From: Hymenobacter jeollabukensis
Lineage (GTDB): Bacteria > Bacteroidota > Bacteroidia > Cytophagales > Hymenobacteraceae
DNA: 64,000 nucleotides
Assembly (NCBI RefSeq): GCF_005771675.1
Contig: NZ_VAJM01000016.1
Coordinates: 1 to 64,000, forward strand
Direction of reading: 5' to 3'
The notes under the pieces are model-generated. The model had not been told where the DNA came from, did no database searches, and saw nothing but the letters and a program-made list of their open reading frames with translations. This document shows, one piece after another, positions 62,123-64,000 of this stretch (position 1 is its first letter; each line of letters begins with the position of its first letter). The position numbers and the translations under genes are program-made.

Positions 62123-62500
62123 ATGCTAACACTCATAGCTAGTATTTCGACAGCGCTCGTAGCGGGGATGATAATTGTCTACCACTGCCTGCCACGTTCC
62201 CTTGCAACGCGGTACCGGGTGCCCTTTCGTAGCAGCCTCATTTTGCTGTTTATGGCAGCTTCGGTGTGCATGTTGCCTCAGTGGCTGTTTCTAGCTTTTC
62301 CAAATGCCCTGGGAGAAGACTTCTTCGTTGTGCCGTTGTTTTTGATCTTTTTTCTTGGTCTTTCGGCGTTTAGTGCCCTCTTGTTAACTCATGTAGTAGC
62401 TGATGGCGATGATGAGCTAAGTCTTCTCGTCTCATTTTGCGGCTTTCTACGCAGCATAGGCCACCGCTTTACTCGCAACTCCCGATGCCGGCAGGCATAA
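62123..62500 (+). CDS. Membrane protein, three helices
   Basis: A 125-aa protein with three hydrophobic spans (LIASISTALVAGMIIVYHCL, LILLFMAASVCMLPQWLFLAF, VVPLFLIFFLGLSAFSALLL) and a basic tail. Base composition is visibly less GC-rich than its neighbours, hinting at a separate origin. Confidence 0.58.
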   Translation: MLTLIASISTALVAGMIIVYHCLPRSLATRYRVPFRSSLILLFMAASVCMLPQWLFLAFPNALGEDFFVVPLFLIFFLGLSAFSALLLTHVVADGDDELSLLVSFCGFLRSIGHRFTRNSRCRQA

Positions 62501-62505
62501 CCCTT

Positions 62506-62967
62506 ATGAGCAAAACCATTACCCTACTGGTACCCTTCGAAGTAACCACGCAGGGGCTAACCGACGCAGTACTGCAGAAGGCTTGGAAAGGCCAGCCAGT
62601 AATCAACGACCCCGACATGCTGGCCGTTGCCGACCACGAGCGGCGGCTTGTGGATGCTTTGCTGGCCTCGCCGGCGCTCCTGGAGGAGTTTCTACGGGCG
62701 CACCTGGCAGAATACTTCTCCGGCCTGCATCATACGGATGCGTACAAGCTAACCGGTGTGTCGCGCGAGTCCCAGGACGTGCTGCAGGAAGTGATTCAGC
62801 AGCTACCCGAACAATCGCGCATATTCTTCGAGGAAGCGCACGAGGGGGGTATTTTCTACGATAACACCATGTTGGTGTACGATTCGTTTCCGCTGGTACC
62901 TCAACCGGTGGCACTCGAGCACGGGCAAGCAGCGCCGCAGGGACCGACTTCGCCGGCGGTAGGCTAG
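62506..62967 (+). CDS. Hypothetical plasmid protein
   Basis: A 153-aa acidic protein: MSKTITLLVPFEVTTQGLTDAVLQKAWKG, LLEEFLRAHLAEYFSGLHHTDAYKL, IFFEEAHEGGIFYDNTMLVYDSFPLV. ATG 62506 lies 5 bp after the membrane gene. No family is recognised. Confidence 0.58.
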   Translation: MSKTITLLVPFEVTTQGLTDAVLQKAWKGQPVINDPDMLAVADHERRLVDALLASPALLEEFLRAHLAEYFSGLHHTDAYKLTGVSRESQDVLQEVIQQLPEQSRIFFEEAHEGGIFYDNTMLVYDSFPLVPQPVALEHGQAAPQGPTSPAVG

Positions 62968-62991
62968 TGTACTCTTTCTCCCCTACTGCCC

Positions 62992-63420
62992 ATGAGTCCT
63001 ACCGCGCCCTACGCCGCCGCACTGGCGCAGCTCCCGCGCTTCGATTGGTGCACCGACTACGGATTGCGCCGCGCCCTCAACGAAGCCTGCGGCCAGCACC
63101 TGGGCGACTACTACCAGGGTTCGAAGTCGCACTTGCCCCTGATGGAGCTGATACGCTACCAGGACGCACGCCCTAAGCGCACGACACTGGCTTATTACGG
63201 CTTGCCGGCAGATACTGAAGCGTTTTTGAGTTGGGTGTTCAACTGGGTAGCCTACTGCGAGCCGTTGGGCCCGGAACAGGACCAGCAGCTGCTGTTTCCC
63301 TACCCGCAGCTCTACCTGATCTGGCAGCTGCAGCGCTGGCCGTACCAACGCGTAAACGTGTATGCAGACCGCATCGTCGCCGGCGACGTAGCCTGGCCGT
63401 TGACCGGCATGGCGGCCTAA
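62992..63420 (+). CDS. Hypothetical plasmid protein
   Basis: A 142-aa protein rich in Tyr, Trp and Leu (DWCTDYGLRRALNEACGQHLGDYYQGSKSHLPLMEL; FLSWVFNWVAYCEPLG; LIWQLQRWPYQRVNVY). Soluble and mostly helical. No family is recognised. Confidence 0.58.
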   Translation: MSPTAPYAAALAQLPRFDWCTDYGLRRALNEACGQHLGDYYQGSKSHLPLMELIRYQDARPKRTTLAYYGLPADTEAFLSWVFNWVAYCEPLGPEQDQQLLFPYPQLYLIWQLQRWPYQRVNVYADRIVAGDVAWPLTGMAA

Positions 63421-63492
63421 GCTCAGCGGCCTACGTAGTAGTAACTGCTTTACCCTCACGGGAATCTGGTTTCACTTCTACATTTTTGCTCC

Positions 63493-63738
63493 ATGGCACC
63501 TACCCTTTCCAAACAACAAGCTGTACTCGGGCTATTCTGCCTCATCGTAGCCGCTGTGTTCCTGATGCAGTCGCCGCCGGCGTGGATGCAACACCTGGTC
63601 ATTGCCGTGGCCCTGGTAGGCAGTTACCGCCTGGCTTACGGCTGGCTGCGCTACCTCTGGTACGCCGGCCTGGGCGTTTGCTTCGTGGGCCTGGCCATTG
63701 CCGCCGTGCAGCTGCTGACCGGCGAAGTGCCGGGGTAG
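63493..63738 (+). CDS. Small membrane protein
   Basis: An 81-aa protein with three hydrophobic segments (VLGLFCLIVAAVFLM, LVIAVALVGSYRLAYGWLRYLW, GLGVCFVGLAIAAVQLL). Last gene of operon D, followed by a strong terminator. Confidence 0.55.
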   Translation: MAPTLSKQQAVLGLFCLIVAAVFLMQSPPAWMQHLVIAVALVGSYRLAYGWLRYLWYAGLGVCFVGLAIAAVQLLTGEVPG

Positions 63739-63762
63739 GTCCACGGTATCCCTTGCAACGGA

Positions 63763-63791
63763 AGCCTCGCTGAGCCCAGCGGGGCTTTTTT
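63763..63791 (+). terminator. Rho-independent terminator
   Basis: Arms AGCCTCGCTG (63763-63772) and CAGCGGGGCT (63777-63786) with a 4-nt loop, followed by six T. It closes the preceding operon. The remainder of 63792-63894 shows no gene. Confidence 0.85.
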
Positions 63792-63894
63792 GTTGCCGGT
63801 GGCTGACGACGAAGTGTGCTCAACTACTTCGGCATTTTTTAGACGATTGGGCAGTAGGGGGGAAAAATCAGGGGGGCGTAAATAGGGGTTATTG

Positions 63895-63947
63895 TGTTGT
63901 AAAAAATACAACATAAGGATGGGCGATTTCGTTAAATAACTAAAAGA
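63895..63947 (+). promoter_or_regulatory. Dyad-promoter module E
   Basis: TGTTGTA-N5-TACAACA (63895-63913), perfect, followed after exactly 16 nt by CGTTAAATAACTAAAAG (63930-63946). The next start codon is at 63965. Confidence 0.75.
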
Positions 63948-63964
63948 CAGTCAGTCGTTTAGTT

Positions 63965-64000
63965 ATGGAAATCCTCGGCTCCACCACCACCCCGCTGCTC
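63965..64000 (+). CDS. Start of a gene cut by the window end
   Basis: ATG 63965 opens a frame reading MEILGSTTTPLL up to the last base. It follows dyad-promoter module E at a spacing (about 52 nt from the dyad) similar to the ParB-like gene. Too short to identify. Confidence 0.5.
   Translation, partial: MEILGSTTTPLL

Overview
The window looks like part of a large accessory replicon, probably a plasmid, of a Hymenobacter-like Bacteroidota. The evidence is GC-rich coding DNA, two secreted proteins with type IX secretion (T9SS) C-terminal sorting domains, a promoter fitting the Bacteroidetes TAnnTTTG -7 box, a ParB-like protein, and long runs of short genes of no recognisable family. No rRNA, tRNA or CRISPR array was seen.

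Layout. (1) 1-5.6 kb is a scrapyard of mobile DNA. A group II intron starts at base 1 and splits a Y-family polymerase gene (umuC). It is followed by a frameshifted STAS-like gene, a 5'-truncated serine recombinase, a small hypothetical with a paralogue at 43.5 kb, and a higA antitoxin next to a decayed higB. (2) 5.65-15.7 kb is a four-gene, tightly overlapping, visibly less GC-rich cassette bracketed by two long hairpins. It encodes a DUF4338 (DruA, Druantia-type) protein, a P-loop ATPase, an unknown 502-aa protein, and a 1614-aa FtsK/HerA-type translocase with a candidate PD-(D/E)xK nuclease motif. It has no DruE helicase and no DndA-E modification genes, and I regard it as the best candidate for an undescribed defence system. 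(3) 16.5-43.3 kb is best read as one 26.8-kb Tn3-family transposon with identical 35-bp terminal repeats and a 6-bp flanking repeat ATAAAT. It has tnpA, a res-like region and tnpR at the left, and a stress cargo: lactate dehydrogenase-like enzyme, three universal stress proteins, PAS histidine kinase, a receiver-CRP/FNR fusion regulator, an Mla-type lipid ABC transporter, a six-BON-repeat protein, a basic histone-like protein, a T9SS protein, and an inserted IS630 element. Seven TGA-N6-TCA dyads sit in the cargo's promoter regions and match the E-x-x-S-R recognition helix of the encoded regulator, suggesting a self-contained regulon. (4) 43.3-64 kb is plasmid-type DNA: a ParB-like protein plus many small uncharacterised genes in co-directional operons. 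Five promoters share one rigid module, TGTTGTA-N5-TACAACA followed after exactly 16 nt by CGT(T/A), which suggests one plasmid-wide regulator. A peptide-type ABC binding lipoprotein, a helical-repeat protein and a large T9SS alpha/beta-hydrolase lie between them.

Several genes are visibly broken (frameshifts at about 3580, 20980 and 42530; an in-frame amber stop at 32665; a deleted amidohydrolase core). Some of these may be assembly errors, so they are worth checking against reads.
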